64,000 bases of DNA, taken from Oscillospiraceae bacterium (lineage in GTDB: Bacteria; Bacillota; Clostridia; Oscillospirales; Oscillospiraceae). Made by a program: the position numbers and the translations under genes. The DNA lies in contig JAFVXA010000054.1 of NCBI GenBank assembly GCA_017501355.1, positions 20,348-84,347 on the forward strand, read 5' to 3'. Positions 35,368-43,397 of this stretch are shown one piece after another; the stretch's first letter is position 1; each line of letters begins with the position of its first letter. The notes below the pieces were generated by a model. That model saw only the letters and a list, made by a program, of their open reading frames with translations. It did not search any database and was not told the DNA's origin.

Positions 35368-37281
35368 TTACGCGTGATGATAGGTATTCTGGTAAAAATC
35401 CAGAAAATAATCCATGTCCATGGGCTTGGCGTAATAGTAGCCCTGAATGCGATCCACGCCGCAGGAGGAAAGGGTGTTGACCTGCGACTCGGTTTCCGCG
35501 CCCTCCGCGATGACATGGTTGCCGCGCTCCTGAAACAGCCGAATCAGAGAGCGGATCGTATCACGGCTCTTTTCGTCGGTTTCGATGCTTTGGGAAATGC
35601 TGCTGTCCAGCTTGATGCAGGAGAAGGGGAGCTGCAGCAGCCAGCTGAAGTTGGAATAGCCCACACCGAAATCATCCAGAAACATACGGTAGCCTGCCTG
35701 ACAGAGAGACTGCATACAGTCCTTTGCCGTGTCATAATCCTCCAAAAAAGTGCGCTCGGTGATCTCCAGACAGATGCGGCGATGCTCAATGCCGTACTCC
35801 TCCGTGATGCGGTTGAGACGATCCAGAAAACCGGGGATCTGCAGCTGGGGCATGGGCAGATTTACGGATACGCTGATGAAATCCAGCGCGGAATTGTCAT
35901 GCAGGAAGCGACAGACCTGCTCCACCACGAACCAGGTGATGTCATAAATGACATCGCTTTCCTCTGCAAGGGGGATGAACTCATCGGGGCGGATGATCTT
36001 GCCGTCGTCATCCCGCAGGCGCAGCAGCGCTTCTGCGGAGCAGAGACAGTCGGTGTGCAGGCTGTAGATGGGCTGCAGCCAGACCTCGAAGCCATGGGCT
36101 GCGTCCACCTGCTGAATGCGCCCCAACAGGTATTGACGGCGGTGCATGGCTTCGCCCAGCGCGGGGGTATAATACACATAGGGCTTGTGCTCCGCGTGAG
36201 CAGTGTGGATGGCATAGTCGAGCTTGGCGTGGAAATCGGCAACGGAAGTGCTGTCCTCATCCACGATGTATTCTACAAGAATGGTGTCGGGATAGATGTG
36301 CCCGCTGGAGTGAGTGAGCCCTGCTGCAAGATATTTCTGCAGGGTTTCGCGGTTTTGCGCAGCGTTTTTTACTGTGGGAATGATCACGGCGTAGGTAAGA
36401 CGGGAAAGCTGGAAGCAGGTTGCCTGAGGGATCAGATGACGCAGACCCGAAGCAAAGAGATAGATGATATCATCATCAAGCGCTTTTCCATAATGCTTGG
36501 TGTGGTCTTCAAGGTCTTTCAGCTCAATATAAAAGACCTGAAAACGCTGTTTGATGGAAAAACGAAGATCCAGCTCCCGGAAGAAACGGCTGCGGTCATT
36601 GAGCCGGGTCAGCTCGTCCACGCCGGAGTGCCTGCCCTGAAAGTTCAGGAACAGCACCAGTGCCAGCATCGCCATGAAGAAGGTGGTGATCATGATCTCG
36701 CTGTAAATTCGCTGGATCAGCAGACCCAGCAGCAGGCTGGGCAGGGTTTGCAGCAACACCCGGCGCATGGCTTTGGGGGCGACCTTGCGGTTGCGGAAGT
36801 ATGCCATGAAGATCACGAAAATCTCGCCGAGAATGACAAAATAGCCGATCCCATTCAGCGGACCGCGGTGATAGACATGGTTTTGATCAAAGTAGAAAAT
36901 CGCCCCGGTTTTGAAATTGGAAAGAAGGACCAGAAGATATGCCGCAGTAAGACCGAGGGTGATGCTTGTGCCCATGACGCGGCAGAAGGCATGGCAGACG
37001 TGTTCCAGAATGCTGTAGAGCAGGAACAGTGTCAGCAGTGCCGAGCCTGCCATCAAAAAGAGAAAGTACAGCGAATTGAGCAGATGCAGCATCCACAGCG
37101 GTGCCGCGGGATCGTGCATGGTGATATAGCAGAAAATATTCGTGCCTGCGGTCAGCCCGATCAGAATCAGGCAGGCGGCAAAGATGCGGCTGTTAAAGGA
37201 AAGAAAATGCTTTCGCTCAAAGTAGAACATGCAGAGCACGATGATCAAGCCGATGGCAAAAAAGTCGCCGACGAATACCAC
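35368..37281 (-). CDS. membrane EAL phosphodiesterase with degenerate GGDEF domain
   Basis: The product of about 637 residues has about seven N-terminal membrane helices (to about 220), a GGDEF-like domain (about 225-385) and an EAL domain (about 390-635). The GGDEF signature is lost (LSRLTYAVI at that place), so cyclase activity is unlikely. The EAL domain keeps the Glu of AEALLRL, E-I-T-E-R, DDFGVGYS, the Lys of IKLD, AEGAETESQ and the Gln in QGYYYAKP, so c-di-GMP hydrolysis is likely. GTG at 37281 is favoured because GGGGG lies 7 nt before it. In-frame ATG at 37326 and TTG at 37341 have no ribosome site. It precedes the BMP gene on the same strand, but a terminator separates them. Confidence 0.88.
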   Translation of the reverse strand: MVFVGDFFAIGLIIVLCMFYFERKHFLSFNSRIFAACLILIGLTAGTNIFCYITMHDPAAPLWMLHLLNSLYFLFLMAGSALLTLFLLYSILEHVCHAFCRVMGTSITLGLTAAYLLVLLSNFKTGAIFYFDQNHVYHRGPLNGIGYFVILGEIFVIFMAYFRNRKVAPKAMRRVLLQTLPSLLLGLLIQRIYSEIMITTFFMAMLALVLFLNFQGRHSGVDELTRLNDRSRFFRELDLRFSIKQRFQVFYIELKDLEDHTKHYGKALDDDIIYLFASGLRHLIPQATCFQLSRLTYAVIIPTVKNAAQNRETLQKYLAAGLTHSSGHIYPDTILVEYIVDEDSTSVADFHAKLDYAIHTAHAEHKPYVYYTPALGEAMHRRQYLLGRIQQVDAAHGFEVWLQPIYSLHTDCLCSAEALLRLRDDDGKIIRPDEFIPLAEESDVIYDITWFVVEQVCRFLHDNSALDFISVSVNLPMPQLQIPGFLDRLNRITEEYGIEHRRICLEITERTFLEDYDTAKDCMQSLCQAGYRMFLDDFGVGYSNFSWLLQLPFSCIKLDSSISQSIETDEKSRDTIRSLIRLFQERGNHVIAEGAETESQVNTLSSCGVDRIQGYYYAKPMDMDYFLDFYQNTYHHA

Positions 37282-37530
37282 AAAAACACCCCCTGCTATG
37301 AAAAAATCAACGTTCTGTAACGGCATTATTGTTTGGTTCAAAATCAGCGTATCACACCGTTAAAGAATTGTCAATTATGCGAAAAAGGTTTTTTTACAAA
37401 GCTTTTTCAAGAAAATGCACAGTCTTCTTGGAGACTACTTGTGTCCGTGCTGTGCGGACGCAACTTTTGGGGGATGGAATTGACCATAAGAAAAGCGAAG
37501 GAGTTTTCGGAGAAAGGAGGAGAAACGTTT

Positions 37531-37743
37531 ATGCGTTCTGTACTGATCAAGGATACTACCCGCGCGGAGCGGGAGGAAATCGTGCGCCGTGCGCTGCAGA
37601 CTTGCGGCGATGCGTGCGAGGGCTGCAGCAGCTGCGGCAGTCTCGGCGGTGGCTCTGCGGAGGAGTTCTACCGTCCCTATATCGAAGGGGAAAAGGAGCT
37701 GCGGGAGCTGAATGAGAGCTTTCGCCGCGGCTTGGTGCGGTGA
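37531..37743 (+). CDS. small cysteine-rich protein, function unknown
   Basis: This 70-residue protein carries the cluster CGDACEGCSSCG (about 25-36) with four Cys and an alpha-helical acidic C-terminus (KELRELNESFRRG). The Cys spacing could bind zinc or an Fe-S cluster, but I know no family for it. AAAGGAGG with a 10-nt spacer supports the ATG. It lies upstream of spo0A and divergent from the EAL gene. The 200-bp region before it shows no clear additional gene. Confidence 0.65.
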   Translation: MRSVLIKDTTRAEREEIVRRALQTCGDACEGCSSCGSLGGGSAEEFYRPYIEGEKELRELNESFRRGLVR

Positions 37744-37797
37744 AAAAGGAGTCCCGCGGCAGGCTGTGGAAAACTTTTGGATAAATCCGCGCAAAAG

Positions 37798-37881
37798 TGT
37801 CGAAAAAAGTGATAAAATAACAGAAAAAAGTCGAAAAACGATGGAATAACTCGACGAAAAAGTGATTAAATTTCTGTCGAA
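37798..37881 (+). promoter_or_regulatory. 0A boxes in the spo0A control region
   Basis: Two exact TGTCGAA boxes lie at 37798-37804 and 37875-37881, and a one-mismatch box AGTCGAA at 37829-37835. TTGAAA (37886-37891) with a weak TACTTT 17 bp on may be the promoter, so Spo0A bound here could repress or activate its own gene. The rest of the 263-bp gap shows no gene. Confidence 0.65.
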
Positions 37882-38006
37882 CGTCTTGAAAAAGCTGTCT
37901 GATTGTGATACTTTATATGTGTGGTCAGCGAAAAGCTGCGAGACGTCATGACACCGCTTGCGAGAGAGCGGGCGGCGTTATCATAACGGAAAGGAACTGG
38001 CAAAGT

Positions 38007-38768
38007 ATGGCGAACAAGATCAGCGTACTTTTGGCAGATACGAATGAGGAATATCGTACTCTGCTGCAGAAGAGATTGGATAGTACAGAAACATTTCGGG
38101 TGGTTGGATCTACGGGAGACGGCGTGGAGGCGCTGCAGCTCATTCAGCGGGAGATCCCCCAGCTTGTGGTAACAGATCTGGTGCTGCCGGGACTGGATGG
38201 TATGTCCCTGCTGCGGCGTTTGGGCGAGATGGATCTGCGCCCAAAGACGGTGGTGGTGTCCTCCTTCTGCACAGACCGCGTGGTGGCAGAAGCCTGCGAG
38301 CTGAATGTCAGCTACTTCCTCTCCAAGCCCTGCGATGAGGAGACCCTCATGCAGAAACTCCATCAGCTGGCAGCAGAGAATGCACCCCGTCTGACGGAGG
38401 CAGAGCGTCTGGAGGGCGAGGTTACCGCCATGCTCCATGAGATCGGCGTGCCCGCCCATATCAAGGGCTATCAGTATGTCCGCGAAGCCATCGTGCTGAC
38501 GGTACAGAACATGGATATCATCAATGCCGTGACCAAGGTGCTCTATCCCGAAGTTGCGAAGCATTTCGGTACCACGCCCAGCCGTGTGGAGCGTGCCATC
38601 CGCCATGCCATCGAGGTGGCATGGGATCGGGGCGACCTTGAGACGCTGCAGAAGTATTTCGGCTATACCGTGAGCATCTCCAAAGGTAAGCCCACGAATA
38701 GCGAGTTCATTGCCATGCTCTCTGACCGCCTGGCACTGGAGCGGCGCAAACGCCGCGGCGTGATGTAA
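38007..38768 (+). CDS. spo0A: Spo0A, master regulator of sporulation
   Basis: The 253-residue protein is full length. The receiver domain has acidic pocket D11, phosphoacceptor D57 in [12 protein letters not shown] and the conserved Lys in FLSKP. The C-terminal Spo0A DNA-binding domain includes [20 protein letters not shown], the recognition helix region of the family. Phosphorylated Spo0A starts sporulation. Upstream 0A boxes point to autoregulation. spoIVB, its usual neighbour, is about 12 kb upstream in this genome. Confidence 0.98.
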   Translation: MANKISVLLADTNEEYRTLLQKRLDSTETFRVVGSTGDGVEALQLIQREIPQLVVTDLVLPGLDGMSLLRRLGEMDLRPKTVVVSSFCTDRVVAEACELNVSYFLSKPCDEETLMQKLHQLAAENAPRLTEAERLEGEVTAMLHEIGVPAHIKGYQYVREAIVLTVQNMDIINAVTKVLYPEVAKHFGTTPSRVERAIRHAIEVAWDRGDLETLQKYFGYTVSISKGKPTNSEFIAMLSDRLALERRKRRGVM

Positions 38769-38775
38769 GAATCCC

Positions 38776-38805
38776 AAAAGGATCGCTCGAATGAGCGATC
38801 CTTTT
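38776..38805 (+). terminator. intrinsic terminator
   Basis: AAAAGGATCGCTC pairs with GAGCGATCCTTTT around a 4-nt loop. It ends spo0A. Confidence 0.9.
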
Positions 38806-38927
38806 GCTGCTTTCTGGTAGTTCTCTGTATATCCCGTCCCCTTACAGGGGATTGCAATTTTTTCTCTGCAGGCGTATAATTTTCTTCGGGAGTGATCCCT
38901 CAATACGTTGATCAAGGAGTTTATGAT

Positions 38928-39305
38928 ATGAAGAAGATCATTGCGACCAACCATGCACCTGCTGCCATCGGTCCCTATTCTCAGGGTATTCAGATCGGCA
39001 ATCTCGTCTACACCTCCGGTCAGATTCCTGTTGACCCTGCTACCGGCGTGATCCCCGCTACCATCGAGGAGCAGACCCGCGCTTCCCTCAGCAACGTCAA
39101 GGCGATTCTGGAAGAAGCCGGCACCGACATGGGCAAGGTCATCAAGACCACGGTTTTCCTCAAGGACATGAACGACTTTGCTGCTATGAATGAAGTGTAC
39201 AAGTCCTTCTTTGAGGAAGGCAATTATCCTGCCCGCAGCGCTGTGCAGGTGGCTCGCCTGCCCAAGGACGCACTGGTGGAGATCGAAGCCATCGCTGAAG
39301 TCTAA
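38928..39305 (+). CDS. ridA: RidA family enamine/imine deaminase
   Basis: The 125-residue protein clears reactive 2-aminoacrylate and related imines by hydrolysis to ketoacids. APAAIGPYSQGIQIGNLVYTSGQIP, the conserved Arg in PARSAVQVARLPKDALVEIEAIA and the full length are diagnostic of the active RidA subgroup. CAAGGAGTTTATGAT gives the ribosome site; ATG at 38928 is preferred to an upstream one. It stands alone between terminators. Confidence 0.95.
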   Translation: MKKIIATNHAPAAIGPYSQGIQIGNLVYTSGQIPVDPATGVIPATIEEQTRASLSNVKAILEEAGTDMGKVIKTTVFLKDMNDFAAMNEVYKSFFEEGNYPARSAVQVARLPKDALVEIEAIAEV

Positions 39306-39316
39306 GAATGCCGTTG

Positions 39317-39351
39317 AAAACAGCTCTGATCGGAAAGGTCAGAGCTGTTTT
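39317..39351 (+). terminator. intrinsic terminator
   Basis: AAAACAGCTCTGA pairs with TCAGAGCTGTTTT, with a T-rich tail. Confidence 0.9.
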
Positions 39352-39441
39352 TGCCCTTTTTTGTAGAAAAAGCTTGCGTGGGCTTAGCTTTCGTGTTATG
39401 ATACCTCGGCTTGAAAAAACTCGAAAAAGGAGATAACGAAC

Positions 39442-39696
39442 ATGAAGTATCAGTTTCGCCCTCAGGGCGTTTGCTCTCAGATGATGACCGTGGATGTGGA
39501 GGACGGTATCGTCCGTGAGCTGCAGGTCATGGGTGGCTGCGACGGAAATCTGCAGGGCATTGCACAGCTTGTCCGCGGCAGAAAGGCAGAGGATGTGATC
39601 GAACTGCTGGGCGGTATCCGCTGCGGCTTCAAGGAGACCTCCTGCCCCGATCAGCTGGCGCGCGGTCTTGCCGCGATTCTTGCTGAGAGCAAGTAA
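39442..39696 (+). CDS. TIGR03905-type TSCPD domain protein
   Basis: The 84-residue protein matches the small TSCPD family: the first strand FRPQGVCSQMM, GGCDGNLQGIAQLVRG in the middle and the name-giving TSCPDQLA near 69-76. This domain also ends some ribonucleotide reductases, and its free form may bind metal through the conserved Cys residues; its function is not proven. A GGAGATAACGAAC sequence precedes the ATG. Confidence 0.9.
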   Translation: MKYQFRPQGVCSQMMTVDVEDGIVRELQVMGGCDGNLQGIAQLVRGRKAEDVIELLGGIRCGFKETSCPDQLARGLAAILAESK

Positions 39697-39704
39697 AGAA
39701 AGAC

Positions 39705-39734
39705 AAAACGACCTGCCTCGGCAGGTCGTTTTTT
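39705..39734. terminator. bidirectional terminator hairpin
   Basis: AAAACGACCTGCC pairs perfectly with GGCAGGTCGTTTT around two bases, flanked by T runs. It lies between the TSCPD and the GerQ-like genes. Confidence 0.9.
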
Positions 39735-39736
39735 GC

Positions 39737-40261
39737 TTACCAGCTGTTATGCCCCTCCCGGCGGCGGTAGCCTGCCCAGGGGGTGGAACTCTGGGTGTTA
39801 TGGAACTCCACAAATTTCAGAGAATAGAGGTCTCCCGTGATATAGCGGTCTACATCGGGCTGGTAGATCACAATGTAATCATTGCCGACACTGTAGAGGA
39901 TGCCTTCCCAGGAAACAGGGGACTGCGACCCCACCAGAAAACCCGCCACGATATAGAACCCGAGGTTTCGCATCAGCAACCCCTTGAGGGATGCCTTGGC
40001 AAGGTCGGCATTGGTGAAAGGACCGTCCAGTGCATCCAGATCCAGTCCGGAGTGCATCTCCAGCTGCTTGGGCTGCACCGTGCCGGGAAGGGCAGGGGTA
40101 GGCAGAGGCATAGGCTGCTGGGGTATGGGGGTGGGCATGGGTTGATTGGGATACATGGGGGTGCGGCGTTCCGCATTCATGCTCATTTCGTGTTCCATGG
40201 ATTGCCCCATGTGGTCCATGCGCTGCCAGTCAGTAGGGATATGTTCGTTGAATGTGTTCAT
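39737..40261 (-). CDS. gerQ: GerQ-like spore coat protein
   Basis: The 174-residue protein has a Pro/Met/Gln-rich disordered N-terminus (about 1-65). A compact C-terminal domain follows, RNLGFYIVAGFLVGSQ, EGILYSVGNDYIVIYQPDVDRYITGDLYSLKFVEF, which resembles the GerQ coat domain. GerQ holds the lytic enzyme CwlJ in the spore coat, and here it follows the cwlJ-like gene directly, which supports the call. CAAGGAGGACGGATGCC gives the ribosome site. Sequence identity to known GerQ is low, so the symbol is tentative. Confidence 0.7.
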   Translation of the reverse strand: MNTFNEHIPTDWQRMDHMGQSMEHEMSMNAERRTPMYPNQPMPTPIPQQPMPLPTPALPGTVQPKQLEMHSGLDLDALDGPFTNADLAKASLKGLLMRNLGFYIVAGFLVGSQSPVSWEGILYSVGNDYIVIYQPDVDRYITGDLYSLKFVEFHNTQSSTPWAGYRRREGHNSW

Positions 40262-40285
40262 GGCATCCGTCCTCCTTGAAAACGA

Positions 40286-40726
40286 CTATGTTTGATGATA
40301 GGCATTGGTGGGATTATAAAAGCAGTGATCGCCGATGCGGGTCTGCCAGTAGCCGGAGTTTCCGGGGAAGAAGCGGCGGCACTCCGCGCCGAAGGGATTG
40401 TAAAACCAGAGCGATTCTGCCACATCCGGCACGCGGTTTCCCGCGATCGCCCAATCCGCGATCTCATAGTGGATGGCTTGAGGACGCATATTGTAAATAT
40501 TCTGCGGGTTGTAGGCTCCCGCTTCCGTTTCTGAGGCGCAGACGAACTGCCCCGGCTGCATGATGACCTTCTGTATGCTGCCCTGCCCCACCCGGGCGTA
40601 CTCCCCGGTGGTGGCACGGACACGGTTCATCACGACGCCTGCCACAGCCTTCATGCCGATCTCGCCTTCACCGCCGGCTTCGCACTCGATGAGACGCGCC
40701 AGCAGCTCTCTGTCTGAGTACGCCAT
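40286..40726 (-). CDS. cwlJ: CwlJ-like spore cortex-lytic hydrolase
   Basis: The 146-residue protein is the hydrolase_2 (SleB/CwlJ) catalytic domain alone. LLARLIECEAGGEGEIGMKAVAGVVMNRV holds the catalytic Glu near 14-19, and SLWFYNPFGAECRRFFP and IGDHCFY are typical late motifs. It has no signal peptide and no LysM or peptidoglycan-binding domain, as in CwlJ rather than SleB, so it should be placed in the spore coat by GerQ, encoded just after it. It degrades cortex muramic-lactam peptidoglycan in germination. Confidence 0.9.
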   Translation of the reverse strand: MAYSDRELLARLIECEAGGEGEIGMKAVAGVVMNRVRATTGEYARVGQGSIQKVIMQPGQFVCASETEAGAYNPQNIYNMRPQAIHYEIADWAIAGNRVPDVAESLWFYNPFGAECRRFFPGNSGYWQTRIGDHCFYNPTNAYHQT

Positions 40727-40751
40727 ATTTGCTCACGCTCCTGTCAATGCC

Positions 40752-40759
40752 AGTGTATG
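40752..40759 (-). promoter_or_regulatory. possible sigma-E -10 element of cwlJ-gerQ
   Basis: Minus-strand CATACACT matches the sigma-E -10 consensus CATACAHT and lies about 26-33 nt before the cwlJ ATG. The -35 match is poor. Confidence 0.35.
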
Positions 40760-40835
40760 TGGCGGACAGGGGGCGGGTGCTTGACATTTCCTTTTTGGGG
40801 GCGTATCATAACCAAAACATTTGGGGAGGTGCGGT

Positions 40836-41336
40836 ATGGAGTTTGTCGTTACCCGCGCCGTACCCGAGGATGCGGCGGCGCTGCTGGAGCTGCTCAGAAT
40901 CTCGGGCGGTGAAACGGATAATTTGACCTTTGGTGCGGAGGGACTGCCCTTTACGGTGGAGCAGGAACGAGAGTTTCTTGCGAGCATGGAGGGGGCAAAT
41001 GCCATGTTTGTAGCAAAGGCGGGGGAACGCATGGTGGGCTGCATCGGTGTGCATGGTGTGGGACGCAGCATCCGTATGGCGCACCGTGCGAGCTTCGGCA
41101 TCAATGTTTTGAAGGAATACTGGGGACGGGGAGTCGGCAGTGCCCTGCTGCAGACTGCCATCGACTTTGCGCGGGAAGCGGGTATCGCTGTGCTTTCGCT
41201 GGAAGTCCGCAGTGACAACACCCGCGCCATCGCCCTGTATGAAAAATTTGGCTTTCATAAAATCGGGCATTTTCCAGACTTTTTCCGCGTGAATGGCGAG
41301 AGTGTGGATTTTGAGCTGATGAATCTGTATCTTTAA
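40836..41336 (+). CDS. GNAT family N-acetyltransferase
   Basis: The 166-residue protein has the GNAT fold. Motif A is GINVLKEYWGRGVGSALLQTAID, holding the acetyl-CoA loop R/Q-G-x-G-x-A, and motif B is EVRSDNTRAIALYEKFGFHKIG. The substrate is unknown. ATG at 40836 is chosen because GGGGAGGTG is 5 nt before it. It is divergent from cwlJ. Confidence 0.92.
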   Translation: MEFVVTRAVPEDAAALLELLRISGGETDNLTFGAEGLPFTVEQEREFLASMEGANAMFVAKAGERMVGCIGVHGVGRSIRMAHRASFGINVLKEYWGRGVGSALLQTAIDFAREAGIAVLSLEVRSDNTRAIALYEKFGFHKIGHFPDFFRVNGESVDFELMNLYL

Positions 41337-41341
41337 ACAAC

Positions 41342-41376
41342 AAAACCGGAGCATGGCATTGCCATACTCCGGTTTT
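41342..41376. terminator. bidirectional terminator hairpin
   Basis: AAAACCGGAG and ATGGC pair with GCCAT and CTCCGGTTTT around ATT, with one mismatch. It lies between convergent genes. Confidence 0.88.
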
Positions 41377-41384
41377 ATCGTTAT

Positions 41385-42755
41385 TCAGAAGGGGCGGCGG
41401 CGTCCGCGATAGCCCTTGGAGGACTGGGAGGGCGTACCGTGACGGGTGTTTCTGCGGCGTCCGCTGGTGCGAACCAGCACCAGAGCCGCCACAAGCAGGA
41501 GACCCAGACACACCATTTTGACGGTGGGCTGAGCGAAGAAGCCCTTGACGTTGTAATGCGCCGTGAGGATCCACGAAGCAGACACGTCGTTCATTGCCAG
41601 CAGGGGGACAGTGGCATACACCGTGTCGCCGTAGCGGAGCTCCATGCTGCCCATTTCCTGCCCTGCGGTGACAGGAGCAAGGAACACATCCTCGTGGAGG
41701 GTGATGGTACGGGTGAGGTCAGCGGGAGAGAGGTCCACAGGCAGCAGACGGTCAATATCTGTCGCGGGATGTACCACCACGTAGTTGGTCTCGCGGGAGA
41801 GGTCCACCCGGGCTTCCGCCACGGTTTCTGCTGCGGTGACGATGGTAGCACGCTCAAAGTTATCAAAGCCCCAGTCGAACATCTTCGCCATCTCGATGAA
41901 GCTGCCCACCTTCTCCACCTTTTTTGCTCCCTCATAATAGCTGAACTTGTTGGCACCGAGAATGACGCCGAACAGGCTCTGTCCGTCGCGCTGAGCGGTG
42001 GAGATCAGGCAGTTGCCCGCCTGAGAGGTGTGACCTGTCTTGATGCCGTCTGCGCCGCTGTAGAGATAGCCCAGCGCGCGCCAGTTGGAGATGAGGTAGT
42101 TGGTGCTGTGGAGAGTGCGGGGACCATGGAGATTGGTTTCGGGGATCTCCCAGGACTTGGAGTCGCAGATGACCATGAAGTGATCGTGCTTCAGCGCAGC
42201 CTGGGTGATGCGGTAGAGGTCCCATGCGGTGGTGTAATGGTCGGGATCATGGAGACCCGTGGGGTTCATAAAATGCGTGTCGTAGCAGCCGAGCTCCTCC
42301 GCGCGGGCATTCATGCGGGCAACGAAGTCTGCAATCGTGCCGCCCACGGCACAGGCGAGGATGGCGGCGGCTTCGTTAGCGGAGTTGATGAGCATACACG
42401 CCAGCAGCTCCTCCACCGTCAAAATCTCACCGGTGGTGATGTTAGCGGTACTGCCTGCGCTAGAGAGCCCCACAAAGGCAGAGGCGGGGGCAGTGATCTT
42501 CTGGTCGAGGGAGAGAACACCCGTCTCCACTGCCTCAAATACCAGCAGCGCCGTCATAATCTTGGTCAGAGACGCGGGATAGAGCTGCTCGTTGGCGTTA
42601 TATTCATAGAGGATCTCTCCCGTGTCGCCGTCCACCAGCAAAGCGGCTTTTGCCTCCACGTTCAGCTTGGGCACGGCGGCATAGGCGGGAGCGGAGAAAA
42701 GATTCATCAGCAGGATACAGATCAGAAAAAGGGCACAGCCCTGTACTTTTTTCAT
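41385..42755 (-). CDS. dacF: D-alanyl-D-alanine carboxypeptidase, DacF-type (class C low-molecular-weight PBP)
   Basis: The 456-residue serine peptidase trims D-Ala from pentapeptides outside the cell. It has a signal peptide (about 1-27), S62LTK in PASLTK, SAN near 122, KTG near 237, a C-terminal beta domain and a final membrane helix (about 415-437) with a basic tail. DacF is the forespore enzyme, but vegetative relatives look alike, so the symbol is tentative. GCGAGG precedes ATG at 42755. It is divergent from the candidate RNA and comEA operon. Confidence 0.9.
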   Translation of the reverse strand: MKKVQGCALFLICILLMNLFSAPAYAAVPKLNVEAKAALLVDGDTGEILYEYNANEQLYPASLTKIMTALLVFEAVETGVLSLDQKITAPASAFVGLSSAGSTANITTGEILTVEELLACMLINSANEAAAILACAVGGTIADFVARMNARAEELGCYDTHFMNPTGLHDPDHYTTAWDLYRITQAALKHDHFMVICDSKSWEIPETNLHGPRTLHSTNYLISNWRALGYLYSGADGIKTGHTSQAGNCLISTAQRDGQSLFGVILGANKFSYYEGAKKVEKVGSFIEMAKMFDWGFDNFERATIVTAAETVAEARVDLSRETNYVVVHPATDIDRLLPVDLSPADLTRTITLHEDVFLAPVTAGQEMGSMELRYGDTVYATVPLLAMNDVSASWILTAHYNVKGFFAQPTVKMVCLGLLLVAALVLVRTSGRRRNTRHGTPSQSSKGYRGRRRPF

Positions 42756-42774
42756 AGGCAAACCTCGCATTGTG

Positions 42775-42783
42775 TGGTATAAT
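42775..42783 (+). promoter_or_regulatory. extended -10 promoter element
   Basis: TGGTATAAT is an extended -10 (TGnTATAAT) pointing toward the candidate RNA and comEA operon. A clear -35 is not seen, as usual for extended -10 promoters. Confidence 0.5.
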
Positions 42784-42794
42784 AGCAAAAGCTA

Positions 42795-42955
42795 TGATAC
42801 GAAATTGAAATGATGTCCGCAACGGCGCGAGCGCCGCAGTGCGACCGACTATGATGAGAACCTCCGTTGATATATTGCTGTGGTGCAATGCGCCTGCAGC
42901 ACAGGAAACAACGGACAGGATGTATTCCTTACAGAATAGGTCAATATAGTATATC
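42795..42955 (+). ncRNA. candidate structured RNA or leader of the comEA operon
   Basis: A 161-nt stretch can fold as a closed multi-branch structure. Ends pair as GATAC/GTATATC and ATTGA/TCAAT. Inside are hairpins at 42815-42845 (CGGCG/CGCCG with CGCA/TGCG), 42861-42919 (CCGTTG/CAACGG, with CTGTG-TGC/GCA-CACAG above) and 42923-42938 (TATTC/GAATA). It sits just after an extended -10 promoter and before comEA. I cannot match it to a known family; 6S RNA or an unknown riboswitch are possible. Confidence 0.35.
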
Positions 42956-43013
42956 AGATTTTACAGGCAGCTGCAAGCGGGAAAAGAACGGGCTTGCGCA
43001 GAAAGGGGGCAGC

Positions 43014-43397
43014 ATGAGAAAGCTGAATCCGCTCTCTAAAGGCGAAAAGTGGATCGTGGCGCTGACGCTGGTGTTTGCCCTCGCCATGACGGGGGTCTAT
43101 ATTCGCTCCACCCGCATGGACGAAAGTGACGAATATACCATCCGTGCGGGGGAGCTCGCACAGGGGACCGCGCCCATGGAGGCAGTGCAGTGGCAGGTGA
43201 ACATCAACACCGCCACGGTGGAGGAACTGACCCATCTCCCCGGCGTGGGTGAGGTGCTGGCAGAGCGCATTGTTGCCTACCGTGAGGCGCATGGTGCGTT
43301 CCGCACGGCAGAGGAATTGCTGGAAGTGGACGGCATCGGCGAGAGTAAATTTGCCGATATGAAGGATTGGATCGTTTTGAAGGAGGCGGAGCAATGA
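43014..43397 (+). CDS. comEA: ComEA-like helix-hairpin-helix DNA-binding protein
   Basis: The 127-residue protein has a single N-terminal membrane helix (about 13-30) and a C-terminal pair of helix-hairpin-helix motifs: VNINTATVEELTHLPGVGEVLAERIVAYREAHGAF and ELLEVDGIGESKFADM. This is the ComEA form that binds DNA outside the membrane during uptake. The usual linker and ComEC are absent nearby, so a role in transformation is uncertain. GAAAGGGGGC lies before ATG at 43014. It overlaps the response regulator gene by ATGA. Confidence 0.85.
   Translation: MRKLNPLSKGEKWIVALTLVFALAMTGVYIRSTRMDESDEYTIRAGELAQGTAPMEAVQWQVNINTATVEELTHLPGVGEVLAERIVAYREAHGAFRTAEELLEVDGIGESKFADMKDWIVLKEAEQ

Noticed and set aside
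42795..42955. T-box leader
   Set aside because: No specifier-loop or the conserved T-box sequence GGTGGNACCGCG is visible, and the genes after it are not amino-acid related.
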